Below are positions 6,735-13,060 of a stretch of 13,060 bases of DNA, in pieces. Each line of letters starts with the position of its first letter. The first letter of the stretch is position 1. The notes under the pieces were generated by a model. That model was not told the origin of the DNA, ran no database searches, and saw nothing but the letters and a program-made list of their open reading frames with translations. Source of the stretch: an uncultured Atopobium sp. (lineage in GTDB: Bacteria; Actinomycetota; Coriobacteriia; Coriobacteriales; Atopobiaceae); NCBI GenBank assembly GCA_916720015.1, contig CAKAPZ010000014.1:1-13060 (forward strand), written 5' to 3'. The position numbers and the translations under genes were made by a program.

Positions 6735-7649
6735 ATGGACGAACAAACTTATGCACTAGCTACTAAGGCTGCATGGTATTACTACATGGAAGATAACACC
6801 CAGGCTCAGATTGCTGAGGTCATGGGCGTTTCTCGTGCAAAAGTTATCCGTCTCCTTGAAGAGGCTCGCGCGCAGGGCATTGTTCAGTTCAGCTTCAGAA
6901 AGAACGATAGCCAGCGCGTTTCCGCAGAACAACTCCTTATTGACCGCTTTGGCCTCAAGGACGCTTTTGTGGTTCCAACTCCCCTGGATAGCTCTGCCAT
7001 TAATCAATCTATTGCTCAGGGCGCAGCTCACTACGTCTCTGACCACCTACGTGAGGACGGCTACCTCAACATTGGCTACGGCGATACCGTCAGCCGTATG
7101 CTGGGAGTTCTTGCCAAAAACCGCGAGGAGTCGCTCAACGTTGTTAGCCTTACGGGCGGCGTGAGCTACTACCTGCCAACTGTTGGCACCACCGCCTACT
7201 CCATGCACCTGTTCCTGACGCCGTCTCCACTTGTTGTGTCTTCTCGCCAAGTGCGCGATGCACTTCTTGACGAGAAGAGCCTGCAAGACGTATCTACCAT
7301 GACGGAATACGCAGACATGAGTGTGGTCGGCATCGGCGCCGCAGTTGAGGGCGCAACCGTTTTGCGCAACGGCATCCTTAACGAAGGCGAGCTGACCGTG
7401 CTTAAGATGCAGGGTGCCGTCGGCGACGTCCTTAATCACTTTATGGATAAAGACGGCAATCTTATTCAGACAGAAATTGAAGATCGCGTCATTAGTACCG
7501 ATCTGGACAAGCTTCGCCAGCTCAAAAACGTTGTTGGCGTTGCTGGTGGCAAAGATAAAGTTACGGCAATTAAAGCAGTGCTTAACGGTGGCTATCTGAA
7601 CGTGCTCATCACGGATTCAGACACCGCTGCTGAACTGCTTCTTTCGTAA
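6735..7649 (+). CDS. lsrR: LsrR, SorC-family transcriptional repressor of the lsr operons
   Basis: In the known Lsr system LsrR represses both divergent lsr transcripts until phospho-AI-2 binds its sugar-binding domain. The 304-aa product has an N-terminal helix-turn-helix (about 18-50: TQAQIAEVMGVSRAKVIRLL) and a C-terminal SorC/DeoR-type ligand domain with IGYGDTVSRML (113-123), SLTGGVSYY (138-146), VVGIGA (197-202), QGAVGDVLNHF (226-236) and a C-terminal GVAGGKDKVTAIKA (268-281) then GGYLNVLITDSDTAA (285-299). The last part is nearly the same as in enterobacterial LsrR. The ATG has a strong AGGAGG four bases upstream. lsrK starts 14 bp after its stop, so both share one transcript. Its own promoter region carries repeats suggesting autorepression. 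Confidence 0.93.
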   Translation: MDEQTYALATKAAWYYYMEDNTQAQIAEVMGVSRAKVIRLLEEARAQGIVQFSFRKNDSQRVSAEQLLIDRFGLKDAFVVPTPLDSSAINQSIAQGAAHYVSDHLREDGYLNIGYGDTVSRMLGVLAKNREESLNVVSLTGGVSYYLPTVGTTAYSMHLFLTPSPLVVSSRQVRDALLDEKSLQDVSTMTEYADMSVVGIGAAVEGATVLRNGILNEGELTVLKMQGAVGDVLNHFMDKDGNLIQTEIEDRVISTDLDKLRQLKNVVGVAGGKDKVTAIKAVLNGGYLNVLITDSDTAAELLLS

Positions 7650-7663
7650 ACAAGGAGGATCTG

Positions 7664-9226
7664 ATGAGCAAGTATCTTCTTGCACTAGACGCGGGAACAG
7701 GAAGTATTCGCGCCGTTCTCTTTAGTGTTGACGGTGAGCAGGTTGGGGTTGCTCAGCGCGAGTGGGAGCACCATGAGGACCCTCGTTGGCCTGGCAGCAT
7801 GGACTTTGATTGGGTTGCTGACTGGCAGCTTGCTCTGGACTGCATCAAAGAGGTTCTGGCAAAGACCTCCATTGATCCTAAAGAAATCTCTGGTATTTCC
7901 ACTACCTGTATGCGCGAGGGTATCCTCCTGTATGACCAGGACGGCAACGAGATTTGGGCGTGCGCTAACGTTGACGCCCGAAGCGTTGACGAGGTCAAGC
8001 AGCTCATTGATATGGACCCAGAGCTTGAGAAGAAGATTTACCAGAAGAGTGGCCAGACCTATGCACTAGGTGCCCTACCTCGTCTTCTTTGGGTCAAAAA
8101 CAAAATGCCAGAAATCTATAACAAGGCAGCCAAGATTGGCATGTTCAACGACTGGCTTGCTTACAAGCTCACGGGCATTCTTGCAGTTGAGCCATCAAAC
8201 GGCAGCACCACCGGCATCATGAGCCTGGAAGAGCGTGCTTGGGATCCAGAGATTGCAAAAGAGTGCGGCCTGCGTGATGACCTATTTGGTCAGGTTGTTG
8301 AGTGCGGAGAAGTTCTTGGCGCTGTAACTGCAGACGCCGCAGCAGAGACGGGTCTTGCCGAGGGCACACCTGTTGTTGTTGGTGGCGGCGATTGCCAGCT
8401 GGGCATGATTGGTGTTGGCGCTTGCGAGCCTGGTCAGGCTGGCGTATTTGGCGGCAGCTTCTGGCAGTACGAGTTCAACACCGATAAGAGCACTCCAGAC
8501 CCAGATTATCGCGTCCGTGTAAACTGCCACGCTATTCCACAGATTTGGCAATACGAGGCTCTAGCATTCAAGCCCGGTTTGGTTATGCGTTGGTATCGCG
8601 ACGGCTTCTGCCAGGCAGAAAAGGCCGAGGCAAAAGAGCGCGGTATTGACGTGTACGACGTCATGAACGAGCACGCCGCAGAGATTCCTGCTGGTAGCCA
8701 TGGTATGCTTTGCTGCTTCAGTGACATTATGAACTACATCCACTGGACTCACGCAAGCCCAACATTCACTAACTTTGAGCTTGATTCAGAGCGTTTCAAC
8801 AAGTACACCTTCTATCGTGCAATTTTGGAGAACACCGCCCTTCTCGTCCGTGGCCACATTGACCTGGTCAAAGAGGCTACCGGCAATGAGCCAGACGAGC
8901 TCATCTTTGCAGGCGGCGCTTCCAAGAGCCCTCTTTGGGCACAGATTGTTGCCGACGTTACCGGTAAGAACGTTCGCATTCCAGAGGTCAAAGAGGCAAC
9001 TGCTCTGGGCGCCGCTGTTCTTGCGGGCTACGGCGTAGGCATCTACCCAAGTATCGCCGAGGGCGCAAAGCGCGTTGTTAAATGGGATAAGACATTCTCC
9101 CCTAACCCCGACAACAAGGCTGTTTACGACCAGCTGTATGTCCAGTGGAAGGATGTTTACAAGAGTCAGCTTGAGCTTGCAGAAAAGGGCAAGGTCAAGA
9201 GCATGTGGAGAGCACCTGGTCTGTAA
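7664..9226 (+). CDS. lsrK: LsrK, autoinducer-2 kinase (FGGY family)
   Basis: LsrK phosphorylates imported AI-2 (the open-chain DPD form) with ATP in the cytoplasm, trapping it and creating the LsrR inducer. The 520-aa length is normal (E. coli about 530). Visible motifs are the N-terminal phosphate loop LDAGTGSIRAV (8-18), SMREG-type TCMREGILLY (81-90), ANVDAR (101-106), VVGGGDCQLGMIGVG (238-252) with the probable catalytic base Asp243, LVMRWYRDGFC (306-316), FAGGASKSPLW (415-425), VKEATALGAA (442-451) and the C-terminal SMWRAPGL, close to SLWKAPGL in E. coli LsrK. These make LsrK much more likely than xylulose or glycerol kinase. AGGAGG precedes the start. It forms an operon with lsrR and probably the cupin gene. 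Confidence 0.95.
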   Translation: MSKYLLALDAGTGSIRAVLFSVDGEQVGVAQREWEHHEDPRWPGSMDFDWVADWQLALDCIKEVLAKTSIDPKEISGISTTCMREGILLYDQDGNEIWACANVDARSVDEVKQLIDMDPELEKKIYQKSGQTYALGALPRLLWVKNKMPEIYNKAAKIGMFNDWLAYKLTGILAVEPSNGSTTGIMSLEERAWDPEIAKECGLRDDLFGQVVECGEVLGAVTADAAAETGLAEGTPVVVGGGDCQLGMIGVGACEPGQAGVFGGSFWQYEFNTDKSTPDPDYRVRVNCHAIPQIWQYEALAFKPGLVMRWYRDGFCQAEKAEAKERGIDVYDVMNEHAAEIPAGSHGMLCCFSDIMNYIHWTHASPTFTNFELDSERFNKYTFYRAILENTALLVRGHIDLVKEATGNEPDELIFAGGASKSPLWAQIVADVTGKNVRIPEVKEATALGAAVLAGYGVGIYPSIAEGAKRVVKWDKTFSPNPDNKAVYDQLYVQWKDVYKSQLELAEKGKVKSMWRAPGL

Positions 9227-9315
9227 GTGCCGGGACTCCGCTGCGCCGCAGATACGCGTGGCGCGCAAGAAGAACGTTTGGTCGCATCACAAGTTGCGCC
9301 TGAAAGGAAAGTAAG

Positions 9316-9666
9316 ATGTTTATTGTCAACGAGAACGATTTTGAGTATAGGTGCGGAGATCACGGTCCTAAGTACCTGATGAAGGGCCCTCGCATGAACT
9401 ACGCTATGGTCCAGTTCCAGCCAGGCCAGGATTTCCAGGCTCACTACCACAATGTTATGGAGGAGAACTTCCACATCCTCCAGGGTAAGATTGACATTGT
9501 GGTTGACGGCGAGGTCCACACCCTCTCGGCTGGCGACTTCATCCACATTGAGCCCGGCGAGGTCCACTACGTCAATAACCCTTACGACGAGCCTATCGTC
9601 ATGGTCTCAACCCTTGCTCCTTTCCAGGAGGTTGACAAGGTTGAGGTAGAGAACCCTACCTACTAA
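9316..9666 (+). CDS. Small single-domain cupin, possible functional replacement of LsrG
   Basis: The 116-aa protein is one cupin barrel with both conserved motifs. Motif 1 runs from Gly37 to Gly57 with His43, His45 and Glu49/Glu50 as metal ligands. Motif 2 runs from Gly73 to Asn88 with Pro80, Gly81 and the fourth ligand His84. No signal peptide is seen, so it is cytoplasmic. GAAAGGA lies just upstream of the ATG. It follows lsrK by 89 bp with no terminator between and a strong one after it, so it probably belongs to the lsrRK transcript. Many small cupins are metal-dependent sugar or phosphosugar isomerases. Since lsrG, which isomerises phospho-DPD, is absent, a role in phospho-AI-2 isomerisation or degradation is plausible. 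The family alone does not prove it; a dioxygenase or a binding protein is also possible. Confidence 0.85.
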   Translation: MFIVNENDFEYRCGDHGPKYLMKGPRMNYAMVQFQPGQDFQAHYHNVMEENFHILQGKIDIVVDGEVHTLSAGDFIHIEPGEVHYVNNPYDEPIVMVSTLAPFQEVDKVEVENPTY

Positions 9667-9675
9667 GATCAACAT

Positions 9676-9735
9676 CTGGCGAGAAAACCAGCATTTGGCG
9701 AGAAAATCGTTCAAGCGTGACGTTCTTCTCGCCAG
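9676..9735 (+). repeat. CTGGCGAGAA repeat cluster after the cupin gene
   Basis: Two direct copies, atctggcgagaaaa (9674-9687) and atttggcgagaaaa (9693-9706), lie 19 bp apart, followed by one inverted copy ttctcgccag (9726-9735). The inverted copy can pair with either direct copy (10 bp with the first; 9 bp plus one G-U with the second), so two mutually exclusive hairpins are possible just before the terminator. The same 10-mer forms the stem of the lsrB-lsrF intercistronic hairpin. Confidence 0.6.
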
Positions 9736-9746
9736 CACAAACGCGA

Positions 9747-9778
9747 AGAGGGCTGCCGCAAGGTAGCCCTCTTTTTTT
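9747..9778 (+). terminator. Rho-independent terminator of the lsrR-lsrK-cupin operon
   Basis: An 11-bp stem with one G-U pair (agagggctgcc 9747-9757 with ggtagccctct 9762-9772) closes a GCAA tetraloop and runs into seven T residues (9772-9778). It lies 81 bases after the cupin stop. On the minus strand there is no T run, so it does not serve the convergent gene. Confidence 0.92.
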
Positions 9779-9824
9779 GACAGCATGATGTCAGACCACA
9801 ATCAGCTAGCACAGCCCATATGTT

Positions 9825-10679
9825 TTAACACCAACAAATAGGATGTTTTGTTTCTATAGATGCTACAAGGAGGTTCCTAATTTTATTTAACCTCCAAAAA
9901 TGACCGGTTTCTTTGAAGTCTAGAGTTGCCTTTTGAACAGAAAAGCTTCTTAAAACAGAATTGTCTAATTCACTATCAATCGGACCTGGTAAAGTCATTT
10001 TAAAGTTTGACGCACTGTTATTTGGTTCATCGCAAAAAACAACCACCTTATGCGTCTGCTCAAAATCATCAGCTGGAATCTGGCAAAAATGGTCAGCGTA
10101 AAATATACGTGAAGGCTTAAGCTGATGGAAATACATTGTGTCTTCTGTAAATCCATAATCAATATATTTGTCACTGTAAAGACAAAAACCGTCATCTACC
10201 GCGCAAGAAAAAAGGACTTTATGCGTTTCCTCATCAATGAGCTGATATCCCGGAATCTTTGCATGCTCTTCAATGAATCTATTAAGCTCATCAAGAGTAG
10301 GCTGTGCTTTTTCAACAGGATAGAGACCACCATTGCCATCAGGAAGCATGTTATTTAATAACGGATACTTTGATTCACCCTCATCTGAGCTTAAAACAGC
10401 GTCGATACTTAATAAGCCGCAAAAATTACCAACTCTTTCAGAACAAATTTCTCCATACTCATGCTCACAGGCACTATCTATCCAATTGAGAAAATCACTC
10501 TCTAGGTCTCCATAGCGTTCCCTAAACTGTTCAGAGCTAAGCTCTTTACGCTTTTGATCTAAAAACTTTGAGCTGATGTAGTCTTCATCATCAATGTAAA
10601 GGTCTTCAAAAGGTATTGGACCGGGTTTAAGTTTTCCCTCTTCAAAGCACCTGCAACGAACAAAAGCATCAAGGCCCAT
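9825..10679 (-). CDS. Hypothetical protein of 284 aa, MGLD...CxCF type
   Basis: Not recognised with confidence. The protein is acidic, with no signal peptide and no membrane segment, so it is probably cytoplasmic. It starts MGLDAFVRCRCFEEGKL, with a CxC pair at Cys9 and Cys11, and ends CWC (Cys282, Cys284). This termini-clustered cysteine pattern could bind a metal or be chance. I recall other bacterial hypotheticals with an MGLDxxVxCxCF start, without known function. The start is supported by AAAGGAG seven bases upstream. Its codons are visibly more A/T-rich than those of the lsr genes, which may mean horizontal acquisition. It stands alone on the minus strand, convergent with the cupin operon and downstream of the LPETG gene's terminator. 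A defence or immunity role cannot be excluded but has no direct support. Confidence 0.75.
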   Translation of the reverse strand: MGLDAFVRCRCFEEGKLKPGPIPFEDLYIDDEDYISSKFLDQKRKELSSEQFRERYGDLESDFLNWIDSACEHEYGEICSERVGNFCGLLSIDAVLSSDEGESKYPLLNNMLPDGNGGLYPVEKAQPTLDELNRFIEEHAKIPGYQLIDEETHKVLFSCAVDDGFCLYSDKYIDYGFTEDTMYFHQLKPSRIFYADHFCQIPADDFEQTHKVVVFCDEPNNSASNFKMTLPGPIDSELDNSVLRSFSVQKATLDFKETGHFWRLNKIRNLLVASIETKHPICWC

Positions 10680-10730
10680 TACAACTCCTTTCTCTGTTGC
10701 AACAAATCTAGATGCTTCCGAAATTTCACA

Positions 10731-10748
10731 TGTCCAACAAAGTGGACA
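10731..10748. repeat. 18-bp inverted repeat resembling an IS end
   Basis: tgtcca and tggaca are separated by six bases. On the minus strand this reads TAGTGTCCACTTTGTTGGAC, which is like the ends of some IS3-family elements (TGTCCACTTT...). No transposase gene or matching second end was found, so it is at most a remnant. It may otherwise be an operator for the gene ending at 9825. A related inverted pair ggtatttttg/caaaaatacc lies at 10754-10763 and 10847-10856. Confidence 0.3.
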
Positions 10749-10801
10749 CTAAGGGTATTTTTGCTTTGAGCAACTCTTCGAATTTGTCCTATCAAAAAGC
10801 A

Positions 10802-10836
10802 AGCCTCCATTTCTTGGCGCTCAAGAAATGGAGGCT
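10802..10836 (-). terminator. Terminator of the LPETG protein gene
   Basis: A perfect 15-bp stem (10802-10816 with 10822-10836) and a five-base loop lie about 105 bases after the stop codon at 10941. On the minus strand it is followed by gctttttgat, a short imperfect T run. A second, weaker structure with atgac/gtcat arms and T5 occurs nearer the gene (10884-10919). The very stable stem supports termination or 3'-end protection. Confidence 0.65.
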
Positions 10837-10940
10837 GTATCAAACTCAAAAATACCTCTTGTTACTACTAAATAGTTAAAGATAAAAATGACTCCTCTGA
10901 CATGACTCAAAAGGGTCATTAGCGCTCTATAGAAGAAATT

Positions 10941-12011
10941 CTATTCGTGCTTACGCCTGCGGATAAAACCTGCAGCAGCAAGAATAGATCCTGCGCTTGC
11001 TAAAAGACCGGTAGCTGATACAGCATCACCAGTTTCTGGAAGTACAGATTTTTTTGAACGACGTCCAGAAGAAGCCTGCTCCTGCACAGCGCCATTTGAT
11101 TGCTCCTGTGCATTCTGTCCTTGAGTCTCGGAATCTGCAGGAGTTGATGGGTCTGTAGGAGTAGTTGGTGTTGCTGGTGTTGCTGGTGTTGCTGGTGTTG
11201 CTGGTATTGCTGGTGTTGCTGGTGTTGCTGGTGTTGCAGTATTTGGTCTCCAAATAGCATAGAGAGTATAGATTTCATCAGTCTTACTTGGAAGCGCACC
11301 ATTAGTAGTGTGACCTGGAATATGCTCTGCATCACGAATACTTATTGGTGATGTTAGCGTGCTGGCTGGAGCAGTAATATCGTTTTTATTTCTCGAAAAA
11401 CCAACAAGAGTATAGCCGTCACGAACTACTTTACTAACAGCCTGAACGTTGTGCATCTCTGCTGGAAGATAGTCATGGCGCTCAAGCATAGTAGAAACGC
11501 CACCCTCAAAATGGCCACCGTTTGCATCAATCACAAGACGATACTGAACATCGTCATTGCCGTCTTTTGGCTGCCAGACTGCATGGAAAGTCAGTCCATT
11601 AATGTACTGGAGTTCAAACAACTCGCCAGGTTCCATCACAGTACCGTCATCTGCCACCCATTTAACAATTGCATGACCGTCTGGGTCAGTTAGACCAGAA
11701 GGAGTGTATGCATGTCCCTCAAAATCTCCAACAACCTTATAGCCTTGAAGAGATACCTCAGATACAAACTGGACTGCCATTTCGTCATCAGGAACATCCT
11801 GTCGTACTGGAGGTATATTGCCCTGTGTAAAGGTAAAAGAGCTTTCAGTTGGAATTGATGCTACTGATGTTAAGGTAGTAGTAGCAGTATTTGATGAAGT
11901 CTCAGCAAATACAGGAGTTACTACAGCAATAAGTGATGCAGTTGCAATAGTTGCTGCTGTCACACAAACAGCAATGCGCCTTTTTGTTTCTTCACGAATA
12001 AACGTTGACAC
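10941..12011 (-). CDS. LPETG-anchored surface protein with InlB-type B-repeats
   Basis: The 356-aa precursor has a Sec signal peptide (charged start, hydrophobic 12-33, likely cleavage after VFA at about 36). A low-complexity Ser/Thr stretch (38-62) follows, then two segments like Listeria-Bacteroides (InlB B, Flg_new) repeats. The first is about 82-148, ending TFHAVWQPK; the second is about 157-256, with GYTLVGFSRN and YTLYAIWRP. A Thr-Pro-Ala stalk (259-284) and a Gln/Ser-rich linker precede the sorting signal: LPETG (324-328), a hydrophobic helix and the tail RRRKHE. It should be linked to peptidoglycan by a sortase A and displayed as a small adhesin or cell-wall protein; the ligand is unknown. 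The start is GTG with AAAGGAA upstream; a 6-bp hairpin (12029-12047) lies in the leader. No sortase gene is in the window. Confidence 0.88.
   Translation of the reverse strand: MSTFIREETKRRIAVCVTAATIATASLIAVVTPVFAETSSNTATTTLTSVASIPTESSFTFTQGNIPPVRQDVPDDEMAVQFVSEVSLQGYKVVGDFEGHAYTPSGLTDPDGHAIVKWVADDGTVMEPGELFELQYINGLTFHAVWQPKDGNDDVQYRLVIDANGGHFEGGVSTMLERHDYLPAEMHNVQAVSKVVRDGYTLVGFSRNKNDITAPASTLTSPISIRDAEHIPGHTTNGALPSKTDEIYTLYAIWRPNTATPATPATPAIPATPATPATPATPTTPTDPSTPADSETQGQNAQEQSNGAVQEQASSGRRSKKSVLPETGDAVSATGLLASAGSILAAAGFIRRRKHE
11167..11238 (-). repeat. Eight tandem 9-bp repeats coding Thr-Pro-Ala
   Basis: The unit ggtgttgct (plus strand) occurs eight times head to tail; copy five has one base change (Ile for Thr-Pro-Ala's Thr) and copy eight differs at its last base. 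It encodes the stalk of the LPETG protein. Because the unit is nine bases, gain or loss of copies keeps the frame and only alters stalk length. Confidence 0.9.
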
Positions 12012-12275
12012 ACCCGTTCCTTTCTATTAGAGCAAATCTCCTGCTCTTATCTATCTTCTATGGTTTGCTTATATTGCAAACGATTACACGCAGATACCAA
12101 TTCACAAGTTATTTATGCATCTAATTACTAATTCTAGTACCTCATGACAATTAATTATTTTTTTAGTATATATACCTAATGTGAAAATATATGTATTCAC
12201 CTAATTCACATATTTGTTCAAATTACAAATATGTCTAACTGCTCTGTATTAAAATGAATATATTCATAAATTTAA
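12012..12275. other. AT-rich palindromic intergenic region
   Basis: No gene is visible. It contains gtgaa/ttcac (12181-12185, 12196-12200), a perfect 10-bp inverted repeat acatatttgt/acaaatatgt with a seven-base loop (12208-12217, 12225-12234), and a perfect 14-bp palindrome atgaatatattcat (12254-12267). It must include the promoter of the LPETG gene, but no convincing -35/-10 pair was found. Confidence 0.5.
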
Positions 12276-12413
12276 AATCACTTTAACCATGGATTTGGTG
12301 TCCACTCAATGGAACTTATCGATAAGCGATATAACGGAAACATCCACGTTGGCGTTAATGATGATGTCTTCTATCTCAATGCGTTCTTCCCTCTTCCAAA
12401 GCAGGGTAACTAA
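12276..12413 (+). pseudogene. C-terminal remnant of a GHKL-type sensor histidine kinase
   Basis: An open frame of 45 codons ends in TAA at 12411-12413 and reads ...NHGFGVHSMELIDKRYNGN... then VNDDVFYLNAFFPLP. This is the usual end of the HATPase_c_5 domain of AgrC/VirS-like kinases: the G2 box GFGxxS, a helix with a KRYNG turn, the strand DDVFYLN and a final hydrophobic strand with Pro. A stop codon lies in frame directly upstream (12273-12275) and the N-terminal kinase and membrane regions are absent, with AT-rich non-coding DNA in their place. It is therefore a decayed gene end. No start with a ribosome binding site is seen. Confidence 0.7.
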
Positions 12414-12430
12414 AATCACTTAATTACAAA

Positions 12431-12456
12431 AGAGAGCCGCCTTATAGCGACTCTCT
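12431..12456 (-). terminator. Weak terminator of the lipoprotein gene
   Basis: agagag/ctctct arms (12431-12436, 12451-12456) with an inner cgc/gcg pairing form a hairpin, broken by one C-A mismatch. On the minus strand it is followed by ttttgtaatt. It lies 30 bases after the stop codon at 12486. It could also end plus-strand transcription of the kinase remnant, though no T run is present on that side. Confidence 0.5.
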
Positions 12457-12485
12457 CGAATTGATTACTAGCGATAACGGCAAAC

Positions 12486-12971
12486 TTACTGCAGGCTAAA
12501 AGTCTGGGCAGCAAGTTTGTCTTTACCAAAGAGCGGATACACCTCTACCTCAACATCGGACGAGCTAATGAGCTTGTATGCCTGTTCAACATCAAGGCTT
12601 GTGCCAGTCTTAATCTTTGTCATAGTGCTTTCCCAATTAACATCACTGGAAACAGCATTTTCAAGTTGCTGACCGTCCTGATACGCTTCTACGCGCACTG
12701 AACTCATAAATGCAGCTGTCTCATCAGAGTTGTTTGTAAAACTGAACGTGATCTTTGCTGCTGGGTCACCGTTGTAATCAGCGATTTGTGTGAGAGCACC
12801 AATGGTCACCTCATACTTTTCTGGCTGCTTCTCCTCTGACTTCTTTGGCTCTTCCTTCTGCGCATCAGAAGTAGATGTGGATGTTGTGCCGCTGTTTCCG
12901 CAACCCGCCAAGCCAAGAGCGAACAAACTAGAAGCACCTGCATAAATGAACTCGCGACGTGTTAAAGACAT
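12486..12971 (-). CDS. Small lipoprotein, DUF5067-like
   Basis: The 161-aa precursor has a twin-arginine motif (TRREF, Arg5-Arg6), a hydrophobic core and a lipobox LAGC with Cys24, so the mature protein should be lipid-anchored on the outer face of the membrane. A Ser/Thr/Lys/Glu-rich linker (about 25-52) leads to one beta-rich domain (53-161) with YEVTIGALTQIADYNGDPAAKITFSF-like strands followed by TNNSDETAAFMSSVRVEAYQDG. This pattern is typical of DUF5067/immunoglobulin-like lipoproteins of Gram-positive bacteria, whose function is unknown. AGGAGG precedes the ATG. It seems monocistronic; the 89 bases upstream show no clear promoter. Confidence 0.8.
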   Translation of the reverse strand: MSLTRREFIYAGASSLFALGLAGCGNSGTTSTSTSDAQKEEPKKSEEKQPEKYEVTIGALTQIADYNGDPAAKITFSFTNNSDETAAFMSSVRVEAYQDGQQLENAVSSDVNWESTMTKIKTGTSLDVEQAYKLISSSDVEVEVYPLFGKDKLAAQTFSLQ

Positions 12972-13060
12972 AATTCCTCCTATGTTTGATGTGTCTTTTG
13001 CCTGTTAAACGCCTTTTCGAACAAGAACACTTACTACAGTGCAGATAGTAGTCATTGAAA

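Noticed and set aside
11167..11238. CRISPR-like array
   Set aside because: The units are contiguous 9-bp repeats without spacers and are in frame within a surface-protein gene.

Overview
The window looks like a chromosomal segment of a Gram-positive, probably coriobacterial actinomycete (Atopobium/Lancefieldella/Olsenella type). This is an inference from three things: lipoprotein signals that carry a twin-arginine motif, an LPETG cell-wall-anchored protein, and strong AGGAGG ribosome binding sites on moderate-GC genes lying in AT-rich spacers. No rRNA, tRNA or taxon-specific marker confirms it.

The core (about 371-9778) is a complete-looking lsr locus for uptake and processing of the quorum-sensing signal autoinducer-2 (AI-2). 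It has the enterobacterial gene order and divergent layout. On the minus strand lie lsrA (ABC ATPase), lsrC and lsrD (permeases), lsrB (AI-2 binding lipoprotein) and lsrF (thiolase), ending at a strong terminator (371-403). On the plus strand lie lsrR (repressor), lsrK (AI-2 kinase) and a small cupin gene, ending at another strong terminator (9747-9778). The 285-bp divergent spacer (6450-6734) holds both promoters and several inverted repeats that are candidate LsrR operators. AI-2 would be bound by LsrB, imported by LsrACD and phosphorylated by LsrK. Phospho-AI-2 would release LsrR and then be degraded through LsrF. No lsrG (the isomerase acting before LsrF) is present; a cupin gene stands in the lsrRK arm instead and may replace it.

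To the right are three minus-strand genes unrelated to AI-2: an unrecognised, visibly AT-richer 284-aa protein (9825-10679), an LPETG surface protein with InlB-type B-repeats and a Thr-Pro-Ala tandem repeat (10941-12011), and a small DUF5067-like lipoprotein (12486-12971). Between the last two is an AT-rich stretch with several palindromes and a 45-codon remnant of the C-terminus of a GHKL-type sensor histidine kinase on the plus strand (12276-12413).

The left edge (1-131) is a small non-coding element bounded by perfect 19-bp inverted repeats, possibly a MITE or a cluster of operator sites. It is followed by about 240 bp of AT-rich, geneless sequence with small hairpins.
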